NCBI GenBank assembly: GCA_018398575.1
Contig: JAGTXZ010000020.1
Location: 744,001-808,000 of the forward strand
Direction of reading: 5' to 3'
DNA length: 64,000 nucleotides
Source: Ampelomyces quisqualis
Lineage: Eukaryota > Ascomycota > Dothideomycetes > Pleosporales > Phaeosphaeriaceae
Below, in pieces: positions 1-10,537 of the stretch. The translations under genes and the position numbers were made by a program. The notes under the pieces are model-generated. The model saw only the letters and a program-made list of their open reading frames with translations, searched no databases and had not been told where the DNA came from. Every line of letters starts with the position of its first letter. The stretch's first letter is position 1.

Positions 1-470
1 CCACGTAAACACGATGCTATTGTTCAGCGTCACATTGCCCTTGCCCATCATCCAATCGCTGCTGCGCGGCGCCACCATGCCGCCCTCTTTGAACACATAA
101 GTGTATGCCGTCAACGCGAACAGAAATAACAGGCGTATGGGCGTTTGAATCCCCCAGTACTCGTCGGAGAGCTCTTCGCTCATGGATATCGCGGTCAGGT
201 CGGAGAGGCCGAGGAAAGCGAAGAGGACGCCCAGGAAGGCGATTGAGGCGGATGGAGCGAGGAATTCGCGGGGTGTGGGCTGGTTGCTGTTAGGAGATGT
301 AGTGCAGGAGTGGACGTAGAGGGGAGACGGACAAGTTGCATTGATTGTCCGAGTACGATTACGATACTTTGGTTTGCAATGATTTGGGGGCTGCGGACTA
401 GGACTACGGCGAGAGTCATGTGGAACAGCGACAGTGCGCGAATCATTGCGCCGGCGGTTATGATGCCCAT
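1..470 (-). CDS. ILM1: Ilm1-family membrane protein, 3' part outside window
   Basis: Similar to the fungal Ilm1 family (increased loss of mitochondrial DNA), small multi-pass membrane proteins whose exact role is not settled. The start MGIITAG is at 470. Exon 1 is 470..333 (46 codons). A 53-bp gt..ag intron with a ctaac branch site lies at 280..332, and exon 2 runs from 279 off the left edge in phase 0. Splicing joins the hydrophobic N-terminus to a second hydrophobic block (FLGVLFAFLGLSDL) and to LLFLFALTAYTYVF, the family layout. An in-frame upstream ATG at 554 exists, but the family starts at MGII. It is divergent from the dipeptidase gene, 220 bp between start codons. Function is from family recognition only. 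Confidence 0.75.
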
Positions 471-556
471 GATTGTAGTTGTACTGAATGCTGCCGCCGA
501 AGCTTGAGGGCTCGAATGGGGGGTTGAGTGAAGAGATCCCGCTCGCGTCTGCACGT

Positions 557-568
557 TGACGTCACGTG
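557..568. promoter_or_regulatory. CRE-like palindrome fused to a CACGTG box in a divergent promoter
   Basis: Positions 557-564 read TGACGTCA, the bZIP/CRE palindrome, and overlap CACGTG at 563-568. The site lies between the start codons of ILM1 (470) and the dipeptidase (691). A TATAAA follows at 586-591, pointing towards the dipeptidase. Binding is inferred; only the motif is seen. Confidence 0.4.
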
Positions 569-690
569 TTATGTCGGAGTAAAGGTATAAACTCCGGAAA
601 GCTTACATCCAGATGCCAAGGCGTAACTGCTACCCACCTATCGCTGCTCGTTCGTGAAGTCACTATCCTACGTAAATCAATCTGCTACAT

Positions 691-2186
691 ATGATGGAGA
701 AGGGAACCGATTTACCTGTCGACGAGAAGCATACAGATGCGGTTGTGCTGCGGGTTACGCGCCAACGCCGATTCGCTGCCCGTGACCTAGGACGACTCGG
801 CGTAGCCTTCCTTTTCATCTCGTGTGTATGGTTTGCCCACGTAAAGGGCCTTTTCTACAGCAGATCTCCTGGGTGTCATGGTCCACGCAGCGAGCTCGCG
901 CGAGCCCAGCTGATCTTGAAGGAAAACCCTCTGATAGGTTGGTCACACGAAACAAATCAAGGAAACACGCGCTGATGGCGACCAGATGGTCATAATGATC
1001 TGATGATATTTTTGCGAGGCAAATATTTGAATCATATCTACGACAATGAGTTCCAAGAGAAGTTTGAGAACGGGGGACTCCTGCAACATGTCGACATCCC
1101 GCGACTTGAGAAAGGCATGCAAGGAGGTGCTTTTTGGTCCGCGTTCTGGCCGTGCCCAATGGGTGATAATTTGACAGACTTCTCCGACGAGAGGTATTCC
1201 AGCAGTAAGTAGCGAGCTCATATCGCTTGAAATAACCCTTCAGAGAGTTGACTCCCGCAGTCGTTAAAGCGACGCTCGGTCAACTGGATCTATTCCACCG
1301 CCTAGGTCAGCAGTACCCGAAGTTCTTCACTCCGTCTACCACCAGCGCAGAAGCCATCAAGGCTTTCAAGGATGGGAGACTTATCTCTCCTACAGCCATT
1401 GAAGGCCTGCATCAAATTGGCAACTCTGCTTCGAATTTACGTCTGTACCATCAGCTGGGTGTCAAATACGCCACACTAACATGGAATTGCCACAACAAAT
1501 ACGCCGATGCCGCCCTTGAGGCATATCCTGGATCCGTAACTAAGATCGCAAAGCCGTACTGGCATGGACTGAGCCCGGACGGTCGCGACCTCCTCAAGGA
1601 AATGAACCGCCTTGGCATGCTTGTCGACCTTTCTCATGTTAGTCAAGAGACTATGAGAGATGCGTTAGTCGGAAATGGTGACGGAAAGTGGCAAGGGAGC
1701 CTGGCCCCTCCGATCTTCAGCCATAGTTCTGCATATGCAGTGTGCCCACACCCACGAAACGTTCCAGACGACATCCTTGAGTTAGTCAAGCGGCGTAATT
1801 CCGTGGTCATGGTGAACTTCGCTCCAGATTTCGTCTCTTGCAAAACAGGAAAGTCGCCTTCCGATCTGCCCGAGTACGTTCCAGCGAATGCGACAATTGC
1901 CCAGGTTGTCAGACACATCATGCACATCGGCGAGCTCATCGGATACGATCATGTCGGCATCGGAACTGACTACGATGGCATTGAAAAAACGCCCACCGGC
2001 CTGGAAGATGTGTCAAAATTCCCAGACCTGATCGCCGAATTATTGAAGCGAGGCGTCAGCGACAAGGACGCTGCGAAAATTGCCGGACGCAACATCTTGA
2101 GGGTGTGGGCTGAGGCTGATAAGGTCGCAAAAGAGTTGCAAAAGACTATGCGGCCCTTGGAGGACGATGTAAACAATGAGTGGTAA
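691..2186 (+). CDS. Membrane dipeptidase (peptidase M19 / renal dipeptidase family)
   Basis: Zinc metallopeptidase predicted to hydrolyse dipeptides. Exons are 691..937, 986..1204 and 1261..2186, with introns of 48 and 56 bp; the product is 463 residues. The first intron splits the Asp codon of the zinc motif, giving DGHND near residue 83 (ligands H85 and D87). Other family ligands are visible: the Glu of AIEG near 203, the His of VDLSHVS, the His of FSHSSA, and GTDYDG near the C-terminus. A hydrophobic stretch at about 35-55 (LGVAFLFISCVWFAHV) looks like a signal anchor, so a type II membrane protein with a lumenal or extracellular enzyme is likely. A second ATG at 694 is an equally good start. 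All catalytic residues appear intact. Confidence 0.88.
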
Positions 2187-2903
2187 CCTCGTAGACAAGG
2201 TGGAGATGGGCTATGAAGTACTGGTGCGTATACATGAGCAAGAATCTAAGTCGTAAATGAACAGTAGGATGCCAGACTCTATCACATGTCATCACAGTAT
2301 CACTGATTCTACGATCGAACAAGGGCCAAACATGTCTTTGCGCCGGATAGAATACCCCGACCACGCCAACTTCGCGTGTGAAAGACGTCCAATTATTTCA
2401 TACACTCCAACAATGAATTCCTTGCTACAACACAATTGCTACAATTGTAATCCATCAGAAGGGCCAAAGTGAAAAGGTCAAGGACATATTGTGTGTAGCC
2501 AATCAGCTAATGTGCATACAGCAAACGGTCACATATGACGTACGTCTGAACTTGCACCTCGAATCTCCAATTTTATAGATTCATATCTGTAGCCAGCACT
2601 CGTGACTGGTCCTCACACATGCCAAACATAAGTACGTTGTTCGTTAGTGTGGTCGAGTAGACGAGGCTGGTACGACCTGTGCCGACATCACACCACCTTG
2701 ATAGCCTAGCCTTGGCGATGTGTAGGCATGCAAGGTTACGTGATCTCCAAGCATTTATTGCTCTTCCTCTCTCACCTGGAACCTGACGATCTTGATTTGA
2801 TTGATTTGAAGCCTTTCCCAAGGCTAGATCAAAACACCATACCACTTCTCAACCTTGCCTCCATCCCTCTCACCACCAACCCTCCAGGCCACACCACAAA
2901 ACC
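2187..2903. other. Intergenic, dipeptidase 3' flank and lactate dehydrogenase promoter
   Basis: No convincing gene is seen. The right part is pyrimidine-rich just before the LDH start, as in many fungal leaders. Short open frames here lack family resemblance. Confidence 0.6.
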
Positions 2904-3973
2904 ATGACGGCTCCCAAACTCAAAACCACAATCGCAGTCATCGGCTGCGGCGACGTCGGCGCCACCTTAGCTTACACCCTCATCCTGCAATCCACTTGTT
3001 CCGAGGTCCTCCTCGTGGACCCCAAAACCACGCTCCTCGACGGCCAAGTCCGCGATCTCTCCGACGCCTCCTACCGCGGGGGCAGCGGGCCCAAAATCCG
3101 CGCCGGCACGCACGCCGAAGCAGGGCAAGCCGACATCATCGTCATCACAGCCGGCGCGAAGCAAAAAACGGGGGAATCGCGCTTGTCGCTACTAAGCCGG
3201 AACCTGCACATATTGAGCTCCATCTTCGGCGCGATGAAGCCGATAAGCCCAGACGCGATATTGCTGCTCGTTGCGAATCCAGTCGATGTGCTTACGTATT
3301 TTGCGCGCACGATGAGCGGGTTGCGCGAGAGTCAGGTGCTGGGCACGGGCACGAGTTTGGATAGTGCGCGGTTGAGAGGGATTTTGGCGGCTAGGGCGGA
3401 GGTGGCGCCGAGTAGTATTGATGCGTATGTTCTTGGGGAACATGGGGATAGTCAGTTTGTGAGTGGCTATTCAAGCTTGAACGAGAAGTAGAGGCATAGC
3501 GCGGTAGGGGATGACATGTGCTAATGTGTCAACGACAGATTGCGTGGTCCAGTGCTGCGATTGGAAGTACGCCGTTGAGACTTGCTCTTCCGGATCCATT
3601 GACGGATGAGTTCAAAGCGGAGATTGCTGCTCACACGCGTGGTGCGGCTGGTGAAATTATTGCGGCCAAGGGCTGCACTGCGTATGGCATTGGGAATATT
3701 GCGGCTAGTATCTGCAAGTACATTCTCTTTGACTCGAGATCAGTACGTCCGTTATCATTCTACCAGCCTGAGCTCGATTGTTGCCTGTCGATGCCCGCTG
3801 TCGTGGGCAGGCGCGGCGTGATTAAGGCGATGCCCATCGAGCTTGATGAGAGCGAGCAGAAGGAATTGCAAACTTGTGCAAGGGGTCTGAGGGCGGTCAT
3901 TGAGGGAGCAGAAAAGGAATTGAGTGCAGATAAGGAATTAGCGAAGGCTTTGGAGTTAGACAAGGGGTCATAA
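2904..3973 (+). CDS. L-lactate dehydrogenase (LDH/MDH superfamily)
   Basis: NAD-dependent 2-hydroxyacid dehydrogenase interconverting pyruvate and L-lactate in the cytosol. Exon 1 is 2904..3458 and exon 2 is 3539..3973, with an 80-bp intron (gtgagt..gacag); the product is 329 residues, usual for the family. The Rossmann glycine motif is VIGCGDVGA near residues 12-20. The substrate-specificity loop reads AKQKTGESR, with Gln where malate dehydrogenases carry Arg, so lactate is favoured. The catalytic-His motif GEHGDSQF spans 178-185, ending at the splice junction. The C-terminal part carries PAVVGRRGV. An ATG at 2855 is in another frame and was rejected. The fermentative role is inferred from the family. 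Confidence 0.88.
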
Positions 3974-4487
3974 CGACTCCAAGCTCTTCAACAGCCACTG
4001 ATGGCAGGAGGACACGAGATAGTATGCCGAGTTGGACTCGAACCAATTCATCAATTATCGCTCACAAGACACGCTCAGAGCGTTGACATGCTCTTAGCTT
4101 AGCTACGCATGGTCCATCCATATCGCGCGTTCTTCGCGCATGGCCGCTTTTCCAGTCGATTGCGCCACCTGGCGACGACAGCAACTTCTAATGTTTCAGG
4201 TCTGAGATAGTACAATATGACAGAAACACCAAACAATGCAAGATACTGTGCATTTTGCCCACCCGAAGAGCTACAGCAAGCCTGAAGACTACCGAGAAAT
4301 GGCCGGCTGTGCTTTTGCTGAGAATAGTACATAGACCAAGGTCAATATGGTAGAGATGATTGTTTGAACGCCGGTGTATGCAGCCTGCCCATTTTTGATG
4401 GGCGTGGGATCTTTCCCTGTCATGTGAACAAAGTATTGAAGCGCTGGAGCAAGGAATGTTGAGACTGAATTTTTGTCGGCAAAGGGC
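3974..4487. other. Intergenic region between convergent LDH and SET1
   Basis: 3' flanks of two convergent genes. A B-box-like GGTTCGAGTCC occurs on the minus strand near 4034-4044, but no tRNA fold is supported. Nothing else is recognised. Confidence 0.5.
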
Positions 4488-7400
4488 TTAGTTGAGGAAA
4501 CCCTTGCAGCCGACAGAGCCGCAGAGACATGGAATACGGTCTGTAGCGTCCATCTCGCGCTCGAATTTGTAGTCGTAGGTGAGTTCTTCGTCTGTCATGG
4601 GATTAAGCGTGCGTACAAAACACGAGAGAGAGGACATATGCTTACCTTGGCCGATGTCCCGCAATGCGTAGATGACGATACGCTTTGTGTTGTCCACGCG
4701 AATGATCTTGGCTGTGCAGTTGGGTGTGCAGCTGTGATTGATAAAGCGGGCAATGCCACCCATCTTCGTTGCATCAATGACCGTATCTTCATCAATGCGG
4801 AAGAGGTAGCTTGATCCAACACCCTGCTGGTCGTATCTCACCTCGCGCAAGTCGGCAACGCGCTGTCGGACCTTCTCACCAACATACTCGATAATCATGT
4901 CGTTGGCTGCGATGTTCTCCTGGGCATATAGACCCCAGTTGTGGATGGCCGAACGGTCAAACTTTACGAGCTTCTTTCGCTTTTTGAGTTGATTGAAACG
5001 CAGAGCATCGCCCTCGGCACCAGTCAGGTTCTTCGAGATGTTGATGTCGTTCACCATGCGACGATTGTTTGCACGGTTCGCGCGAGAATTGGCGGTCGAC
5101 GCCTTCTGAGAACCAGTGGTGAATTTGAAGCCCTCCACAGAGATGACGGCCCTCTCCGCTTGCTTAGCTTGGCGTTGACGTTCCTCGCGCTCTCTCTGAA
5201 CTCGAATGCGATGCGGCAGGTACTTGGACTTCTCCGATTCGCGGATCTTCTTGACACCTTCAGTCCTCGCTGAGCCTGTTGGGTTGGGCAAATAGTAGCC
5301 TTGGATCTTGGTTTCTGAGCGAGAGACGCCCTCTTCCCCTGGTCGATTGAGGTGCTTGATTGACTTTTGCTTCCATGCCCAGGACTGTGCGTCGCCGACG
5401 TGAGCAGCTTCAATCGACTGCAAAGCTGATCTCAGGTGAACCAAGTCCTCCTCGTCTTTCAGCATATGCTGCCAACCATCAATGTCCATCACGACACTGA
5501 AGTCATCGTCAACAGTCTTGCGAGGCTCCGTAGATGAGACGCCCCAGTTCACAGATCCGCAGTCGTCCTCCTCTGGTGTTTCTTCTGTAACGGATATCTC
5601 TGGTGCCAATGATATGTCCTTTACTTCAGCTGTGTCATCTTCCGGCAGGTTTATCTCCGTAACTTCAGCCTTGGCCATCTTAGCATCTTCTTCCGTCTGC
5701 TTCTTCGTCTTCTTCTTTGGCTTCGCAGCAGCTTGTTTCTTCTTGAGAGATTTGAGTGTCTCAGGAAGCTCGGTGGTTTCAATGGGTTTGGACGGTTCAT
5801 CGTCGTGGGTGACAATTACTTCCACATCAAGTTTGTCAACCGGGCTTGTTTGCAGCCCGAAGATTGCGTCCGCTTCCTGCTCAATCTTCCGCAACCTTCT
5901 AAAGCCTTTGAGCGCTTTATCTGCTTTCTTCCAGATTGGTGAAGAACGAGGCAGAATGGCAAGTACTTGTTCCAACTCTTTCTCCGCCATATTTTCAGGA
6001 TCCTTGTGGATACAGTGAGCCAGCAGACTTCGGGCATGCGAATCGTCCATAGCCTCATCCTCACTGTCCTCGCCCCAGCCGGCTTCGATGCGGCGTCGCT
6101 TGGCTCGGTGTGCTCTAGACGACTCTTCTTCCTCTTCAACATCTGTTGAAGGTGCACGGCTGATTGGTCGACTCTCTTGCTCTTCTGTCCCACGCGTGAG
6201 ATTGCTTCGGCTTTCGTCGTCGGATTCTTCGGGACCTTCGAACATTTCGATCATCTGTCTATGGAGACCGCGAGCAACGCGCGGTTTCGGTGCGGACGCC
6301 TTCCTTCGCTCATCCGCGAAAGCATTCACTATCCGAGGGGGCTTCTTCCCAGGCCGATTTCTATCGAACGGCCCGAGAGCCTTTCGGCCACGTCCAGAAA
6401 AGCCTGAAGCGCGTGATTTGGGTGTTGCGACTCCAAAGGTCTCCAGTCCAGGAACCAGGAGTGATGGCGGTCGAATGTCCTCATCCCGTTTCTGCGGATC
6501 AGGAATGTTCAACCTCCGACGTTTCGCGACGTGTCGCTCGGGCTGCATCAATTCTAATAGAGTGGGAGCAGCGATCCGTGTCTTGATGTCTCCCAAGATC
6601 TTTTCCTGAAGCTCCTGCTTCAACTGCTCAAGCGCAGCCACCACGGGATCCATGGTGTCAGCCCTTTGCATCTTCTCGAGCTCCAGATCGTTATTTTCTT
6701 CTTGTTCAATCCGCTCCTCAATCGCTTTTCGCTTCTTGTTCGCCATGACACGTTCAGGGCTTGGGCTACGCTCGTAGTCTGGGTCGCCATACTGCTGGCA
6801 CTCCATGTTCATAACATATGTGAACAAAGCCTGCATATGACACTCGCGGAAGCACCGAACAGCTTCGTCCTCACCCTGCTTTGTAGAAGCAAAGACAACA
6901 TAGTACCCAGTCTGATCGCAACGCACGGTGTCCCAGCGAAAGTTCTTTAAACGCTTCTTAAGGTGTTCCACAGTTGTACTGAGGACGGGCACATACTGGT
7001 GTGCTATGAAGAGGTATGGCGCACGTTTGAGCTTGGGTTTGACCGGCTCTCGTTCGACTAGGTAAGAAAGCGCGGCTTTTCGTGTGAGCGGTTCTCGGAG
7101 AACTGGTATCGGTGCGCGCCCACCTCGGCCCGAAGGTCCCTTAGGCACGTTTGCAGGCAAGTCGAAATTTGCTGGTGTTGGAAGAGCGGAAGCTGCAGTC
7201 TTTGCGACCTTCGCAGCCCGTTTTGCCTGCAGCTTTTCTTCCTGCCTTCGACTCTGCTTCACAGCCAGTTCCACCAGCTTAGCGCATCTCCGTCCTTCTC
7301 GGTCTGTGTGGACTTTGATGTGCTGCTGTCCTATGCGCTGATTTGAACCTTCGCGCTCGGCTCGCTTTGCGGATGTTGAAGACTTGATCGCTACAGTGCC

Positions 7401-8132
7401 CCGTGCTTGGGGAGTATCAAGAAACTTGACGAGACATATTCCAAGTGGACTGCCATTATCAGGATGAACCTCAGTCTTCACATGTCCTACAGTGCCGTAG
7501 GTGGAGAAGAAACCTCGCAATTGCGAGTCCGGGGTCATAGGGTCGAATCCAGTGACCACCACTTGCGTGGCAGGACCTGGTCCGCATGAGATGCGAGCGT
7601 CGAAAGTGTAGGGTTTGGCAACATATGGAGCTATCCGTAATTTCGACTTGGCGGTGGGTTTTAGAATGTAGGTCCCGCTGGTGTATCCAGCGAGAGCTAG
7701 CCGTGGGTCCGGTGGAGGAGATGGGTCGCCCTGTGACACAAGTAAAGTTAGCCTTTGCATCACAGGGCGACCACATCTATGTATTCAAGTATAACCTTCA
7801 CATACCTTGTCCACGACCGATTTGTATTGTGGTTGTCTAGCGTTCCTTGCCTTCTTGTCAAGTTTTGTATCGGTGAGAGGGTCGTATATCAGGCGCTTGG
7901 CAACTAGACCGTCGGCGGGAAACACGGATCTTCTCGTTTCAGGCGGGGTGTGAACGGGCGTGATGGTGTCGACGACGTTGTCAGGCGCACTCGAGGGCGC
8001 CGCGCGTGAGGAGGCAGTCGCGTTCATCGTCTCATACGAGGCTTTGGCAGAGCGTGGACTGTTGAGCTTGCCAGGTGGGGATGATTCCGTCAATGGTGTG
8101 AGGAGAGATATTGGTTGCGCAGTCCGCGACAT
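4488..8132 (-). CDS. SET1: Set1 histone H3-K4 methyltransferase (COMPASS catalytic subunit)
   Basis: Methylates histone H3 Lys4 in the nucleus as part of COMPASS. Exons (minus) are 8132..7806, 7730..4646 and 4591..4488; introns are 75 bp (7731..7805) and 54 bp (4592..4645). The product is 1171 residues. In order: a disordered N-terminus; the family PPPDPRLALAGY block near 114-126; an RRM-like domain (VVVTGFDP..) near 164-245; charged low-complexity middle; an N-SET region (NWGVSS, WQHMLKDEED..); SET with WGLYA, EYVGE, FINHSCTPNC and ELTYDYKFE; and post-SET CLCGSVGC before the C-terminal FLN. The 54-bp intron is a stop-free multiple of three inside SET; removing it gives DIGQDEELTYDY, the conserved form. 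The N-terminal exon is required, since an ATG just before exon 2 lies in the intron. Confidence 0.93.
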
Positions 8133-9364
8133 GATGGAGACTGAGCAGAAGTGGAGGAGGGGGGTAGTATTACAAGTAGAGCTGCCGGGGTAGAGGCAAT
8201 TTAGCAGCGTGTCCGAGCGTCGCGCATGGTCGAGAAGTGAATACAAGATCCGGCTCGTCCTGGTTTCGTGGATTTCACCTGCTGGCTCAGTTGTGGACTG
8301 GCGGACGAGTCCCCGGGCGCGCCTGTCTTTTGTAACGCCGCGTCTACCCTCGACACGTGTTGGCTGATACTGTCTTGGTACTGAGGTTGCGCCGTCACAG
8401 CGAGCCTATGCACCTAGTAGCTAACCACTCCACACGGTGTCCCAGGGTCCATGAGCGTATTGTGGGAGGTTTGATGGAAGAATGGCGGCCAAAGCGGGTT
8501 CGGCTGCAGGGCGTCGTCGGTGTCGCGAGCCACGCACGGTAAGAGACGCGCGAAATACGCCGCGACAGCGTGTCGCAGCTGGCACGATAGCGCAGGGGGG
8601 TATCGCAAAAGGAAAAGATGAGATGCGGAGCCACGCGGGTGTCCACGCGCGCAAAGGAGCAGGAGACGACTGCTGGTAAGGAATGGATGTGAGGTTCCAG
8701 CATGTCGAGCGAGGCACGGACGCTCACACTAAGAAAGGAGGTGCAATCGAGCTCCTCTCGCCCATTCATCTCTCCCACTGTCAATTGCTGCGACGCACAT
8801 GAGCAAGAACAAATAAAACCTATCGTCGCCCAAACCTCCGAAAAGCCTACAGCACGAATCTACTCCACTCGGGACACCCTTGCGCGCTGCGAAATCGGTC
8901 TTCAACGCGCAGCCTCATTGTCTCCGCCAGCTCCAAAGCGCCATTGCCGGATCGCGATGGCTCAAGCACCGCTCGCCAATACACTCGACTAGGAGCAGGA
9001 ACCGCACGTACGAACCATTTTCGCAACAGGTGATGCGAGTCTTGGTCGCAAGAGATTGTGATGTACAGTGGAGTGTGCCACTGCTCACGTGAAGCTTGAG
9101 CAGTTTCGAATACGCCAAAAGATCGCGCCGGCAATGTGGTTAACGGTTGTAGGTGGCATTGCTGTTGTTCATGGTGCATAGGCTCGAGCTGGTGACTTCT
9201 GCGGGTCGTTGCATCGTAAGTGATGCGGCCTGCATGATCACTTTGCTCGAGAATGCATAGATTCGCCTCGTCCTGACCACAGGCGCAAACAACGGGGAGG
9301 AAGAGACGCTATATCATTCAAAAAAAAGCTTCCTAGGTTTCACAACTATCCCTATAGCTTCCGC
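8133..9364. other. Intergenic, SET1 promoter and RIB4 3' flank
   Basis: About 1.2 kb in front of SET1. Overlapping open frames occur on both strands in the GC-rich part 8400-8700, but none has family similarity, a good splice model or a convincing start. No RNA gene or repeat was recognised. Confidence 0.5.
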
Positions 9365-10101
9365 TCAATCAATGTATTTCCCATCATTCCATCCCCTCTT
9401 CTTTACCCCCAACTCCACTGCTGCGCTCCCCCAATCCAACCCATGATTATGTCCTTCGCCCCCATTCCCTCCGATCCCCGCCCTCATCAATCCTTGCTCA
9501 TCGCTCAAGAGCGTCAACAAGCCAAAGATGACAGGAATATTGCCCTCCAATTGCAAGCGCATAAGTCCATGACTTACGGCATCCGCAATGTACTCAAAGT
9601 GCATCGTCTCGCCCTTTATAAGCACGCCTATTGCGATGATCGCGTCGAATGGCGCTGTAGATGTGGATGTCTTCGAGAGGTTGAGTTGCGTGAGGTCGGA
9701 GGTGGAGCCCAGGAGGTCGGCGGCTGCGCCCACGACGCCGGTGGAGGAGGATTGGACTTGTGATGCGGAGTAGAGTCTGCGCAGCCTTCAATCAGCATCC
9801 GTGTTGCGGGCTGCTCTTTTGTGGTAGAAGGACGTACTGCTTCACAGCATATGGCAACTCGTAGCTCCCCGGCACACTTTGTACGACCAGGTTCTCATCC
9901 TTCACACCCGCGTCTTTGAGCGCCTTCTTCGTACCATTGAGCAGCGCGTCGATGATCTTTGTGTTCCATCGTGCGTGTACGATGCCGATGCGGAGCCCCG
10001 AACCTGGGTCACTGTCACCTTGGAGCTTTCAATGTGCTAATGCGGGGTGATGGCGTACCATCATAGGTTTTGGGTTCGCCGGGTCCTTTAAGTGTAGTCA
10101 T
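9365..10101 (-). CDS. RIB4: 6,7-dimethyl-8-ribityllumazine synthase (riboflavin pathway)
   Basis: Condenses 5-amino-6-ribitylamino-uracil with 3,4-dihydroxybutanone 4-phosphate, the penultimate step of riboflavin synthesis. Exons (minus) are 10101..10059, 10003..9838 and 9776..9365; introns are 55 and 61 bp; the product is 206 residues. The first splice gives TYDGSGLRIGIVHARWN, the conserved start of the substrate pocket. A nearer acceptor (intron 10019..10058, 40 bp) would also keep frame and add DSDP; the 55-bp form fits fungal homologues better. Further motifs are VPGSYELPYA, GAAADLL, and GVLIKGETMHFEY with the catalytic His, then SHGLMRLQLE and NIPVIFGLLT. The C-terminus contains GHNHGLDWGSAAVELG. 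The enzyme looks intact. Confidence 0.92.
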
Positions 10102-10537
10102 ACTGCTGAAGTTTGGCAGTGTCTTCTTCGAATCGGGTGTGAAAAATGTTTCAGTGTTTCACGTGGTTGCTCCGGCGGCATGAAGAATGCAGGAACAGGT
10201 CAGGCACGGAGGAGCTCCAAGCAGTGAGCTTGCCCCGCAATGTGGGCAGGGGTCGGATAGCGTCATTGTACAGCTAACACGAACATCTGAAACAAGTCCC
10301 CGAAGCCACAAGCCACGCGGCATCGTTCGATATACAACAAGAGATCTTCTTTAATTCATGGCTGCTATCGAGATTCCTTCAACTCTGTCCCTAGGCTCAT
10401 ACATGACTACGTTCTCTACATTTGAAGCCTCAAGATGCCGTCCGAGCAGCCTTATTCGCAGCACAATCCGTAGCTATCCATACATTTCAGATTCAGGCCG
10501 TTTTATGACGCCAGTTTCAAACCAACATCGTGCAAGC
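10102..10537. other. Intergenic, RIB4 promoter and GFA1 3' flank
   Basis: A 436-bp stretch between two minus-strand genes. No gene, tRNA or repeat is seen. Confidence 0.5.

Noticed and set aside
4010..4100. B-box-like GGTTCGAGTCC with an upstream TAGCTAAGCT on the minus strand, resembling a tRNA gene
   Set aside because: The acceptor stem does not pair properly, the T-stem has a mismatch, and the spacing is too long without a plausible anticodon arm.
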